A stretch of DNA of 35,023 nt from Methylococcales bacterium (GTDB taxonomy: Bacteria; Pseudomonadota; Gammaproteobacteria; Methylococcales; Methylomonadaceae). The notes under the pieces are model-generated. The model saw nothing but the letters and a program-made list of their open reading frames with translations. It had not been told where the DNA came from and searched no databases. Shown here piece by piece: positions 10,301 through 19,708 of the stretch. Where the stretch lies: the NCBI GenBank assembly GCA_003584895.1, contig QVQF01000114.1:1-35023 (forward strand), given 5' to 3'. The position numbers and the translations under genes were made by a program. Positions within the stretch are counted from its first letter, which is position 1; the number at the start of each line of letters is the position of its first letter.

Positions 10301-11134
10301 GCCGTTAAAGCCTGGGAAGCCTTGAGTAAAATTACCGGACGCGACCATACCCATTTAGCGCTACCTAGAGAAGACGACAAAATTCGTTTTCGTGACGTAC
10401 AGGCGCAGCCCCGCAAGATCATCTCTTCACCGACTTGGAGCGGTCTGGAATCTGAGCAAGTTTGCTACAACGCTTGTTATACCAATGTCCATGAACGCAT
10501 TCCATGGCGCACCCTAACCGGTCGCCAACAGTTTTATCAAGATCATAGCTGGATGCGCGCTTTTGGTGAGACCTTGTGCGTTTATAAACCGCCGGTAGAT
10601 ACTCGTTCTATCAAACCCATTTTAGGTCAAAAGCCCAATGGTAATGATGAACTGGTGTTGAATTTTCTGACACCTCATCAAAAATGGGGCATACACAGCA
10701 CCTACACCGACAATCTACTCATGCTGACCTTATCACGCGGTGGACCTATCGTATGGATGAGTGAAATTGATGCCACAAAAGTGGGCATTAAAGACAATGA
10801 TTGGATAGAAGCCTTTAATGTGAATGGCGCACTGGTTGCTAGAGCCGTAGTCAGTCAACGAGTACCCGAAGGCTTATGCATGATGTATCACGCTCAAGAA
10901 AAAATCGTCAATATGCCAGGTTCAGAAACCACGGGTGGACGCGGTGGTATACAAAACTCGGTGACCCGTGCAACCCTTAAACCCACGCACATGATCGGCG
11001 GTTATGCTCAATTAAGTTATGGCTTTAACTATTACGGCACGGTAGGATCAAATCGAGATGAATTTGTCATTATCCGCAAAATGAGCAAAGTGGATTGGCT
11101 GGAAGAACAAACCGCGTCGGGAGAGGCACAATGA
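7400..11134 (+). CDS. narG: Respiratory nitrate reductase alpha subunit
   Basis: 1244 aa; [58 protein letters not shown], molybdopterin oxidoreductase features. Confidence 0.98.
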   Translation: [1244 protein letters not shown]

Positions 11135-12693
11135 AAATTCGCGCACAAATAGGTATGGTATTAAATCTGGACAAATGTATCGGTTGCCATACTTGCTCGG
11201 TGACCTGCAAAAACGTTTGGACTTCCCGTAAAGGCGTGGAATATGCGTGGTTTAATAATGTTGAAACCAAGCCAGGTATCGGTTTTCCACAGCAATGGGA
11301 AAATCAGGATAAGTGGAATGGCGGATGGATACGAAAAATCAATGGCAAGATAGAGCCGCGCCAAGGCAGTAAATACAAAATCATGCGCAATATTTTCGCC
11401 AATCCTGATTTACCCGAAATTGACGATTATTACGAACCGTACGATTTTGATTACCAGCATTTGCATACCAGTAAAGAATCGAAAAACCCACCGACGGCAA
11501 GGCCCTATTCGGTGATTACTGGCAAGCGCATGGAAAAAATTGAAGGCGGCCCGAATTGGGAGGAGATTCTGGGTACGGAATTTTCATCTCGTTCGCGTGA
11601 TATCAATTTCGATAACATCCAAAAAGACATGTATGGTGAGTTTGAAAACACCTTCATGATGTATTTGCCTCGCTTATGTGAACACTGTTTAAATCCTACC
11701 TGTGTAGCGGCCTGCCCTAGCGGTTCGATTTACAAGCGTGAAGAAGACGGCATTGTCTTGATTGATCAAGACAAATGCCGCGGCTGGCGCATGTGCGTTT
11801 CCGCCTGTCCTTATAAAAAAATCTATTACAACTGGGAGACCGGAAAGTCGGAAAAATGCACCTTCTGTTATCCACGCATCGAAGCCGGTGAGCCTACCGT
11901 GTGTTCAGAAACCTGTGTAGGGCGCATCCGTTATTTAGGCGTATTGCTGTATGACGCAGATCGTATCGAGGAAGCCGCCAGTTGCGAAAATGAACAAGAT
12001 TTATATCAGCAACAGCTAGATGTATTTCTCAATCCCTTTGACGAACAGGTACTCGCTCAAGCGCGAGCCGAAGGTATTCCAGAGTCTTGGTTAACAGCCG
12101 CACAAGCCTCACCGGTTTATAAAATGGCCATAGATTGGAAAGTGGCCTTCCCGTTGCACCCTGAATTTCGCACCCTGCCAATGGTCTGGTACGTACCTCC
12201 ACTATCGCCTATCCAATCAGCGGCGGAACACGATCAAATTGGCATGGATGGCGATATACCTGACGTGCGTTCTTTACGCATTCCTGTGCAATATCTGGCC
12301 AATTTACTCACCGCAGGCAAAGAAGAACCGGTGGTCTTAGGCTTGGAACGTATGCTGGCCATGCGCGCTTATATGCGTAGCAAAACCGTTGAGGGTGTCA
12401 TTAATACCTCGGTATTGGAACGTGTAGGTTTGACTCAGCAGCAAGTTGAAGACATGTATCACACCATGGCCATTGCTAATTATGAAGATCGCTTTGTCAT
12501 TCCAAGCAGTCATCGCGAATACGCCAGCTCCACCTTTGATGCTTATGGTGAGCAAGGCGGCTGTGGCTTTAGTTTTGGTAGCGGCTGTTCGTCTGGCAAT
12601 AGTGACACCAACCTATTTGGTGGCAACACAAAGCCACAACGTGGTGCTGGCATTCCCATCAAAATTCCTATTAAAGTGGAATCGGTAAAATAA
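11131..12693 (+). CDS. narH: Respiratory nitrate reductase beta subunit
   Basis: Probable start MKIRAQIGMVLNLDKCIGCHTCSVTCKNVW at 11131 (ATGA overlap with narG stop); further Cys clusters CEHCLNPTCVAACP, CRGWRMCVSACP; C-terminal GGCGFSFGSGC. The track's upstream start (11095) is judged too early. Confidence 0.97.
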   Translation: MKIRAQIGMVLNLDKCIGCHTCSVTCKNVWTSRKGVEYAWFNNVETKPGIGFPQQWENQDKWNGGWIRKINGKIEPRQGSKYKIMRNIFANPDLPEIDDYYEPYDFDYQHLHTSKESKNPPTARPYSVITGKRMEKIEGGPNWEEILGTEFSSRSRDINFDNIQKDMYGEFENTFMMYLPRLCEHCLNPTCVAACPSGSIYKREEDGIVLIDQDKCRGWRMCVSACPYKKIYYNWETGKSEKCTFCYPRIEAGEPTVCSETCVGRIRYLGVLLYDADRIEEAASCENEQDLYQQQLDVFLNPFDEQVLAQARAEGIPESWLTAAQASPVYKMAIDWKVAFPLHPEFRTLPMVWYVPPLSPIQSAAEHDQIGMDGDIPDVRSLRIPVQYLANLLTAGKEEPVVLGLERMLAMRAYMRSKTVEGVINTSVLERVGLTQQQVEDMYHTMAIANYEDRFVIPSSHREYASSTFDAYGEQGGCGFSFGSGCSSGNSDTNLFGGNTKPQRGAGIPIKIPIKVESVK

Positions 12694-12699
12694 GGATAC

Positions 12700-13407
12700 A
12701 TGATGCGTACTCTAAAAGTTTTATCCTTATTATTAAGCTATCCAGAAGCCGAAATGCTAGCCGCACTCGATGAGATGGCTAATGTTATTGAGCAAGAAAA
12801 TCTATTATTGGCCGCGCATAAAAAATCAGTGCTGGCACTGATTGACACTTATCGCGACGTTGATCTGCTCGATGTACAAGAAGCTTATGTAGCCTTATTT
12901 GATCGAGGACGGTTTTTGTCTTTGCATATTTTTGAACATGTACACGGCGAATCTCGCGATCGCGGCCAAGCGATGGTTAATTTGTTACAGATGTACGAAG
13001 CTCATGGCTTTGAGCTCTCTACGCATGAATTACCCGATTACATCCCCTTGTTTTTGGAGTTTCTTTCGCAACAAGAACAGGCAGAAGCTGTGCAATTATT
13101 ACACGATGCTATGCCAGTATTAAGTTTGTTAGGCGCAAGACTCACTGAACGTAGCAGTCCCTTTAACGCTATTTTTGAGGCATTAGCGGGCTTTGCAGGC
13201 GAACCTGAAGCACTGGCAGATATCTTACATCTAGCGGCTACCGAAGGCGAAGACCAAACCTTAGTCAATATGGATGAAATCTGGGAAGAAGAAGCCGTCA
13301 GTTTTATGGGCGCAAAAGACGCGTGTAACAGCCAAACAGCTACCGTCAGTCCAATAACTATCACGCCGCGCGATCAATATTTAAAAGCGCAACATCGTTC
13401 TCTTTAA
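12700..13407 (+). CDS. narJ: Nitrate reductase molybdenum cofactor assembly chaperone
   Basis: LKVLSLLLSYPEAEM, LFDRGRFLSLHIFEHVHGESRDRGQAMVNLL, DYIPLFLEFLS; lies between narH and narI. Start may be 12700 or 12703. Confidence 0.95.
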   Translation: MMRTLKVLSLLLSYPEAEMLAALDEMANVIEQENLLLAAHKKSVLALIDTYRDVDLLDVQEAYVALFDRGRFLSLHIFEHVHGESRDRGQAMVNLLQMYEAHGFELSTHELPDYIPLFLEFLSQQEQAEAVQLLHDAMPVLSLLGARLTERSSPFNAIFEALAGFAGEPEALADILHLAATEGEDQTLVNMDEIWEEEAVSFMGAKDACNSQTATVSPITITPRDQYLKAQHRSL

Positions 13408-13417
13408 GGAGTCTATC

Positions 13418-14095
13418 GTGAATTATCTTAATACCTTACTATTTGGTTATTACCCCTATATAGCGATCAGCGTATTTATAGTCGGCAGCATAGCGCGTTA
13501 TGATCGCGACCAATACACTTGGCGCACGGGCTCTAGCCAGTTTTTACGCGCCAAAGAATTACGACTGGGCAGCAATTTATTTCACATAGGCATACTGCTA
13601 TTGTTTGTCGGACATTTCGCAGGCTTACTCACGCCACCGGCTGTTTACCATAGCTTGGGATTGTCTACTTCGGGTAAGCAAATACTAGCCGTAGTTGCTG
13701 GCGGGGTATTTGGTGGGATTTGTGCCAAAGGTATTTATATACTCATACGTCGTCGATTAACCGATGCCCGCATACGCGCCACCAGTAGTCGTATGGATAT
13801 TTTTATTTTATTGCTGATAGCCGTGCAATTAGCCTTGGGCTTATTGACCTTGCCTATCTCCATTTATCACAGCGACGGTTCTAATATGTTATTGCTATCG
13901 GAATGGGCGCAACGCATAGTCACCTTTCGTAGTGGGGCGGCAGATCAAATCAACAACATAGGTCTACTTTTTAAATTGCACTTAGTGTTAGGGCAAACAC
14001 TCTTTTTAGTCTTCCCCTTCAGTCGTCTGGTGCATGTATGGAGTGTTCCGTTTGGCTATATCTCTCGCCCCTATCAGGTGGTACGAAGACGATAA
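13418..14095 (+). CDS. narI: Respiratory nitrate reductase gamma subunit (cytochrome b)
   Basis: MNYLNTLLFGYYPYIAISVFIVGSIARYDRDQYTWRTGSSQFL, several TM helices, LVFPFSRLVHVWSVP. Confidence 0.96.
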   Translation: MNYLNTLLFGYYPYIAISVFIVGSIARYDRDQYTWRTGSSQFLRAKELRLGSNLFHIGILLLFVGHFAGLLTPPAVYHSLGLSTSGKQILAVVAGGVFGGICAKGIYILIRRRLTDARIRATSSRMDIFILLLIAVQLALGLLTLPISIYHSDGSNMLLLSEWAQRIVTFRSGAADQINNIGLLFKLHLVLGQTLFLVFPFSRLVHVWSVPFGYISRPYQVVRRR

Positions 14096-14167
14096 GTTAT
14101 TTGGCCATTTTATTTTCATCAAGGCATCAATAGCCGATTAACCTAATTTATAAGAGATAAAAATCTA

Positions 14168-14707
14168 ATGTTAGCAACTGAGCACTTAATGAAAGAACAC
14201 CAACTTATTTTAAAATACGTCGCTTTACTGGAAAGCTATGTTGAACTCAGCACTAAAAACCGCGAGCCTTCTTTGTTATTTGAAAAAGCCCCTGTCTTTC
14301 TTCAGTTTATCCATGAGTTTGCTGACGAATTTCATCATGCGAAAGAAGAAACTATTCTATTTCGTTATCTTGAACAGCCGGGTGTTCTGACCCACTGCAA
14401 TCCGATTCCACAAATGTTAAATGAACACGGTAAAGCTAGGGAATTGGTACTGAATATGGAAAATGCCTTGCTCAGCAACGATATCGATAAATTAGCGATC
14501 AATGGTGTTGAGTACGCACGACTTTTAAAAGAGCATATCTATAAGGAAGACAACATTCTGTATCCAATGGGGGAGCGTGGACTTTCTGATATAGCTAAAT
14601 CCTCTTTATTAAAAGAATATGCCGAGACTGATGAGCGCTTAGATAGCCAAAGCATTTGGTGTCAATATGAAGCACTGGCTGCTGATCTTGAAAGTCAGTT
14701 AAACTGA
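14168..14707 (+). CDS. Hemerythrin-like (HHE) domain protein
   Basis: LMKEHQLI, EFADEFHHAKEETILF, LNEHGKARELV, LLKEHIYKEDNILYPMGER: diiron hemerythrin ligand pattern. Confidence 0.88.
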   Translation: MLATEHLMKEHQLILKYVALLESYVELSTKNREPSLLFEKAPVFLQFIHEFADEFHHAKEETILFRYLEQPGVLTHCNPIPQMLNEHGKARELVLNMENALLSNDIDKLAINGVEYARLLKEHIYKEDNILYPMGERGLSDIAKSSLLKEYAETDERLDSQSIWCQYEALAADLESQLN

Positions 14708-14726
14708 CTATAACAGAGATAAATAT

Positions 14727-15887
14727 ATGAATATTTTCAACAGATCGACCGTTATTTTTATAGTCTTAAGTAGCTTGATCAGTGCTTGCTCTGATGAAGC
14801 AAAGAACAAGGCGATGGCCGAAAAATACAACGCAGTTCAAGTAGAGAAAATAAAGCACAAAGCGATGTCGGCCGAAGAAATGTCCGCGCATTCAGGTGAA
14901 GAAATGCATCATGCCACGCCTATGGCTAATGAAACGACAACTACGCCAAAAATAGATACCGATGAAATCGGCCGTCGAGCGGATGACTTACCGCCGCCGA
15001 TTAATCGTAGGCAGTCACAACGGGTGAGTATTGATCTTTATAGCGATGAAGTAGTCGCAGAAATGATGCCTGATGTGACTTACCAATATTGGACTTATAA
15101 CGGTAAAGTACCTGGGCCGTTTATCAGAGCCAGAACGGGCGATCAAATAGACATAAATTTAAGTCACGGTAAACCAGGCCTTGCTCATGAAGCCCATAAT
15201 CAGCACACCTCGTCTGAACATACTGCCGCAGGTCATTCGGCTCATTCTATCGATTTGCATGCCGTTGTTGGTCCTGGTGGCGGCGCACCATTAATGCAAG
15301 TCGCTCAAGGTGAACAAAAAAGCTTTAGTTTTAACGCCACGCATCCGGGTATTTATATTTATCATTGTGCAAGTCCCCATGTACCCACTCATATCGCCAA
15401 TGGCATGTATGGCATGATTCTGGTCGAACCGGAACAAGGCCTGTCAAAAGTCGATCGTGAGTTTTACGTGATGCAAGGCGATTTTTACACCCATGGTAAA
15501 TATGGCGATAAAGGGCTACAAGCCTTTAGTAAAGAAAAGCTGTTAAATGAGCATCCTGAATATTTTTTATTCAATGGTCGAGTTAACTCGCTCAGCGGTG
15601 AACGTGCTTTGAAAGCCAAAGTGGGTGAAAAAATCCGTCTATTTGTAGGCGTTGGTTCTCATATCGCGTCTAATTTTCATATCATCGGCGCTATATTCGA
15701 TAACGTCTATCAATACGGAGCGATTACGAATCCGCCACTCAAAAACGTTCAAACTACAATCATAGCGCCCGGCTCTGCCGTTATGATCGAGTTTACTGCT
15801 GAAGTTCCTGGCAAATACCTGCTGGTTGATCATAGTCTGACTCGTGCCATTGACAAAGGCGCGCTGGCAGAGTTGGTCATAGAATAG
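14727..15887 (+). CDS. nirK: Copper-containing nitrite reductase, AniA-like, predicted lipoprotein
   Basis: Lipobox LISACSDE; Cu ligand motifs HSIDLHAVVGPGGGA, YIYHCASPHVPTHIANGMYGMILVEP, NFHIIGAIFDNVY, VDHSLTRAIDKGALAEL matching the AniA-type pattern. Confidence 0.93.
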   Translation: MNIFNRSTVIFIVLSSLISACSDEAKNKAMAEKYNAVQVEKIKHKAMSAEEMSAHSGEEMHHATPMANETTTTPKIDTDEIGRRADDLPPPINRRQSQRVSIDLYSDEVVAEMMPDVTYQYWTYNGKVPGPFIRARTGDQIDINLSHGKPGLAHEAHNQHTSSEHTAAGHSAHSIDLHAVVGPGGGAPLMQVAQGEQKSFSFNATHPGIYIYHCASPHVPTHIANGMYGMILVEPEQGLSKVDREFYVMQGDFYTHGKYGDKGLQAFSKEKLLNEHPEYFLFNGRVNSLSGERALKAKVGEKIRLFVGVGSHIASNFHIIGAIFDNVYQYGAITNPPLKNVQTTIIAPGSAVMIEFTAEVPGKYLLVDHSLTRAIDKGALAELVIE

Positions 15888-16021
15888 TCGATTGAAGGCC
15901 GTAAGATGGGTAGAGGCAAAAACCGAAACCCCTTTAGTTTGGGTGGATCAATACGCCTACAATATACAGAAAAATAACTAAGCCACCAGCTTATGAACAC
16001 CCAAACTGTCACGCTTAGCTT

Positions 16022-16261
16022 CTAGTGCCATAAATCATAAGCCGCTTGTGCTGCAAGCCAAGATTCGGCACTTTTCCCAAACACCAACTCTAATCGCAAG
16101 GCCATTTCTGGGCTAATGGCTGTTTTTCCATTAACCAGAGCAGATACCGTTTTTCGGGTTACATTTAAATTTTTAGCGGCTTGGGTAATTGTCAGTTTAA
16201 GAGGTTTTAACCACAGTTCAGCTAATATTTCACCAGGATGTGGTGGATTAAACATACGCAT
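16022..16261 (-). CDS. higA: HigA-family (XRE) antitoxin-like regulator; no HigB detected alongside
   Basis: [78 protein letters not shown] is the characteristic HigA/VapI pattern. Confidence 0.85.
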   Translation of the reverse strand: MRMFNPPHPGEILAELWLKPLKLTITQAAKNLNVTRKTVSALVNGKTAISPEMALRLELVFGKSAESWLAAQAAYDLWH

Positions 16262-16317
16262 AAAATATCTGCTCGATTAACGTTTAAAGCTTGATAGTAT
16301 CATACAGAATGAATTAT

Positions 16318-19300
16318 CTAGACTGATCTCAGTACAGAAAAATGCCTAAATAATTCAATCGGCATGGCCGCCTTAAGCTCCCATGTAATTGAAATGGGGC
16401 GCTCACCTTCTGCTTTAATTAATAGTGCTTCACCCAGTGCAGCAAAGGCAGCATTTTTGTTTTCACGAACAAATAAAAAGAACCTCCAGCCATTGGCCAA
16501 AGGTTCTGCAACGCTATTTAAATAGCGAAGTCCGGTATTATTAGTGGAGCTGGCAACATTTTGAGATTGCCAGTGAAACAATTTCGGGCTAATCGCATAA
16601 TCATGATATTGAACACGCTCATCAAAACCTTCGCTTTTATCTAAAGTCACAAACATTAATTCTATTTTACTGTCCGAAATAGCTAAACAACCCTCCCTAA
16701 ATGCCGGACGTTTAGTCGCATTAGCATAAGAAATCGCGGTAATAATATCCGATCTTGAGTAGCGATTATGTAATGAAAGTACCCATGAAGACGGAGTTCC
16801 ATCAAGATGACAATAAGGCTGTATTGATTGCTCTATACGCCACTCTATAACTTCGATTAACTCGTCTTTGATCGCTGGATGTTGCTCAATTAATAACATG
16901 AACTGAGCTGGGTTAATTAATTCAGATTGACGAACTAAAAATGTATGAGCAAGTATTTGAACCCTAGTTGCATCAATCTTTTTATGTACTAAAGCTTGGT
17001 GCCAAGCGTTTAAAATTTCAATATCATCAACGTATAAAATACTGGCAACTCTTCGTGATAATTCATCTTCCCTAACTCCCTTTGCCAGAGTTGGAAGATG
17101 CGCCAATCGTTTAAGTTCAGTCCAATAATGATTCCCTGAATAAATATCCGAAATATCTATCTCATTCTCAAGTAAGAATTCTTTTAATGTAATTTTCGTA
17201 TGGTCTTTGGCTGTTGCCCAAGCAACTAATTCTGCAGTGAGACGAGTCACATTTAGTTTTAGAGAAGATTTAAGACTCGCTAATACTCGCTCCCTAGCCA
17301 CTCTATCGAACTGAATATGACAACCTGTAGGCAATGAGCCAAAACCTTTATCAACAGAGTCTTTTATAGCCAATCTATTTTGGCCTGTTAAAGCTCTCAA
17401 CAATATATCAAATCTAAAATCTTGTGAGTATGTTCCAACAAAATCTAAAACCAAGCAACTCTGTTTACCTAATGATAACCGTAACCCCCGACCAATTTGC
17501 TGCTGAAACACGACTGGACTTTGGGTTGGCCTTAGCAATAACAAGGTGTTTACATCGGGTATATCAACGCCTTCATTAAATAAATCACAAGTGAATATTA
17601 CTTTTAGTCTGCCATGCTTTAGTTCATTAATCGCATGTTCTCGCTCTGTTTGATTATGTTCCCCTGTAATTGATTTTGAAGGCAATCCATGTGAATTAAA
17701 ATACGCAGCCATGAATTCCGCATGGCGCACACTGATGCAAAAACCGATAGCTTTGAGCTTTGCTAAATCACTAACATAGGTTTCAACAGCTTGAAGTGCT
17801 GAGCGAGCACGTATATCACTGGCCGAAATTATATTATCAAGCTGCTCAACAATGGTGTTTTTTTTCCATTGAATACTTGTTAAATCAATGTCGTCGTGGG
17901 TTGCATAATATTCAAAAGGAGCGAGTAACTCCTGATCAAGAGCATCCCATAATCTTAATGTTACGGCAGGTGAGCCATCAGGTCTTGTATCGAAGTATTG
18001 ATTTAAACTTTTACCATCTGCACGTTCTGGTGTAGCAGTTAATCCCAAAAGAACAGCAGGCTTAACCGATGATATGAATTTATCAAACGAATTAGCCGGT
18101 AAATGATGAGCCTCATCAATTATGACCATATTCCAGAAACTTGCACCATGCTGAGCTACCAAGTCACGGTTATGAGCCGTATTAATGGTTACAAATAAAT
18201 GCTCATGTTGGCTAGCTTCATTATTGCCATCTAATAACTCGCCAAAATTTGAATCACGTAACACTTGCCGAAAAGTGTTCATAGCCTGTATTAGTATCTG
18301 CACCCGATGAGCAACAAACAATAAACGCGGCTGCCCGCCTTTTTCTTTTGTCAAGCGCCCATAATCAAAGGCCGCAACAACGGTTTTGCCTGTACCAGTC
18401 GCTGCAACAACTAAATTTCGATAACGATGATGCGTTCTTTCTGCAGCCAATCGATCAAGCATTTCTTGTTGATAAGGTTTAGGGCTTAAATCGAACCATG
18501 TTTGTATTGCAATTAATTCAGAACTACTTTGATTAGTTTTTCCGTGCCTTGATTCTGCATATAAAGCTTTTTCTAAGGCATTACGATGATCTTGATTGCA
18601 CGGATCATAATGGAGAAATTCACCATCATTCCAAAGCGTTTCAAAATGTGCCTGAGCATTTTTGAAAATAGCTTCGTTTGAGCACTGTGTTAACTTAACT
18701 GTCCATTCAATGCCGCTGATTAAGGCAGACTCAGATAAATTAGCACTGCCTATAAAGGCTGTACCAAAACCACTATTGCGATTAAAAATCCAAGCTTTAG
18801 CATGTAAGCGCGTACGCCTACCGTCTAATGAAATTCTTAATTCAACATTAGGCAACTCAGCTAATGCATTGACGGCTCTTGCTTCTGTTGCACCAATGTA
18901 TGTCGTCGTTAAAATGCGAAACTTTGTTCGAGATTTCCCCGTCGCATCAATGGCAGTCGCTTGTTTCAATACATCAATTATTTTTCTTACGCCGCTCCAA
19001 GTAATAAAACTTACCAATATATCAACGGTATCGACTGCTTGTAATTCTGCAATGAGCTCGTGTAATAAAGAAGGCTCACTGCGTGAAGAACTAAATAGCC
19101 AAGGTGTACGCAAACCAGTAACCGGAAAAATGCCCGGCATTTCAGGTTCGTGTATAGATCGTAAAACTTGTGGGGGTTCTACTATAAAATCAATTTCAAG
19201 CTCAGCTTTTGCTTCTAGTCTTGCATTTTTTAATACGGTCGAAATTAACTGAATTTCAGCTAGATTCTTTTCAGAACTACTATCTTTTGATGCAGAAATC

Positions 19301-19473
19301 TCATCTAAAAGCTCAGGTAATCTATTCAATAGATCACTTAATAAATACTCTCTATTTTCAATATACGATGGCGTTTTAACAGTTGCCCTCCCTTCAAAAA
19401 TCAGCTTATTTATTTCTGCTAATTCATCTTCATGAATCAAGCGATCGTATAAGCCTTTTGATAATTTTGTCAT
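16318..19473 (-). CDS. PLD-like nuclease + SF2 DEAH helicase + DUF3427-like C-terminus
   Basis: N-terminal HxK/GSANLS pattern (RLHAKAWIFNRNSGFGTAFIGSANLS), Walker A VVAATGTGKTVVAAF, Walker B IIDEAHH, TATPERADG, motif VI QQQIGRGLRL; C-terminal region resembles DUF3427 (NHYWTELKRLA, AISPKLFHWQSQN, ALLIKAEGERPISITWEL). Confidence 0.88.
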   Translation of the reverse strand: MTKLSKGLYDRLIHEDELAEINKLIFEGRATVKTPSYIENREYLLSDLLNRLPELLDEISASKDSSSEKNLAEIQLISTVLKNARLEAKAELEIDFIVEPPQVLRSIHEPEMPGIFPVTGLRTPWLFSSSRSEPSLLHELIAELQAVDTVDILVSFITWSGVRKIIDVLKQATAIDATGKSRTKFRILTTTYIGATEARAVNALAELPNVELRISLDGRRTRLHAKAWIFNRNSGFGTAFIGSANLSESALISGIEWTVKLTQCSNEAIFKNAQAHFETLWNDGEFLHYDPCNQDHRNALEKALYAESRHGKTNQSSSELIAIQTWFDLSPKPYQQEMLDRLAAERTHHRYRNLVVAATGTGKTVVAAFDYGRLTKEKGGQPRLLFVAHRVQILIQAMNTFRQVLRDSNFGELLDGNNEASQHEHLFVTINTAHNRDLVAQHGASFWNMVIIDEAHHLPANSFDKFISSVKPAVLLGLTATPERADGKSLNQYFDTRPDGSPAVTLRLWDALDQELLAPFEYYATHDDIDLTSIQWKKNTIVEQLDNIISASDIRARSALQAVETYVSDLAKLKAIGFCISVRHAEFMAAYFNSHGLPSKSITGEHNQTEREHAINELKHGRLKVIFTCDLFNEGVDIPDVNTLLLLRPTQSPVVFQQQIGRGLRLSLGKQSCLVLDFVGTYSQDFRFDILLRALTGQNRLAIKDSVDKGFGSLPTGCHIQFDRVARERVLASLKSSLKLNVTRLTAELVAWATAKDHTKITLKEFLLENEIDISDIYSGNHYWTELKRLAHLPTLAKGVREDELSRRVASILYVDDIEILNAWHQALVHKKIDATRVQILAHTFLVRQSELINPAQFMLLIEQHPAIKDELIEVIEWRIEQSIQPYCHLDGTPSSWVLSLHNRYSRSDIITAISYANATKRPAFREGCLAISDSKIELMFVTLDKSEGFDERVQYHDYAISPKLFHWQSQNVASSTNNTGLRYLNSVAEPLANGWRFFLFVRENKNAAFAALGEALLIKAEGERPISITWELKAAMPIELFRHFSVLRSV

Positions 19474-19497
19474 TGAAGTTTAGGTAAAGTCATTTGG

Positions 19498-19650
19498 TTA
19501 AAAACTATAGATAGCGGCAAAAGGCGTAAAGTCATAAGCCAGTGCATGTAGCCATTGATGCGCCACGGCTTTGGCTTCTGTGCCTACAGGCGCATAGTTA
19601 ACAGCGGTAGGCAGCAAGGCTTCTACTGTTCTTTGAAAAAAAGAGTTCAT
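19498..19650 (-). CDS. 50-aa ORF carrying copy A of a duplicated coding segment
   Basis: Minus-strand translation MNSFFQRTVEALLPTAVNYAPVGTEAKAVAHQWLHALAYDFTPFAAIYSF*; 112 bp of it is repeated at 20378-20489. Confidence 0.45.
   Translation of the reverse strand: MNSFFQRTVEALLPTAVNYAPVGTEAKAVAHQWLHALAYDFTPFAAIYSF
19515..19626. repeat. ~112-bp direct repeat, copy A
   Basis: Near-identical (about 7 substitutions) to 20378-20489; the pair flanks the VapBC genes. Confidence 0.9.
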
Positions 19651-19708
19651 TATTATTTTAATTAAGTTACAAGCTAGCTTGTTGCCAGCTAATAGTTTAC
19701 TGATGCCA

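Noticed and set aside
7693-11364. Antisense ORFs within narG/narH, including 9339-9731 and 9442-9831
   Set aside because: Overlap each other and conserved coding sequence; no domain recognised.
15830-16012. 60-aa minus-strand ORF next to HigA as a possible HigB toxin
   Set aside because: No resemblance to RelE/HigB, partly antisense to nirK, downstream rather than upstream of higA.
18662-19252. 196-aa plus-strand ORF
   Set aside because: Antisense to the PLD/helicase gene, which has clear motifs in its own frame.
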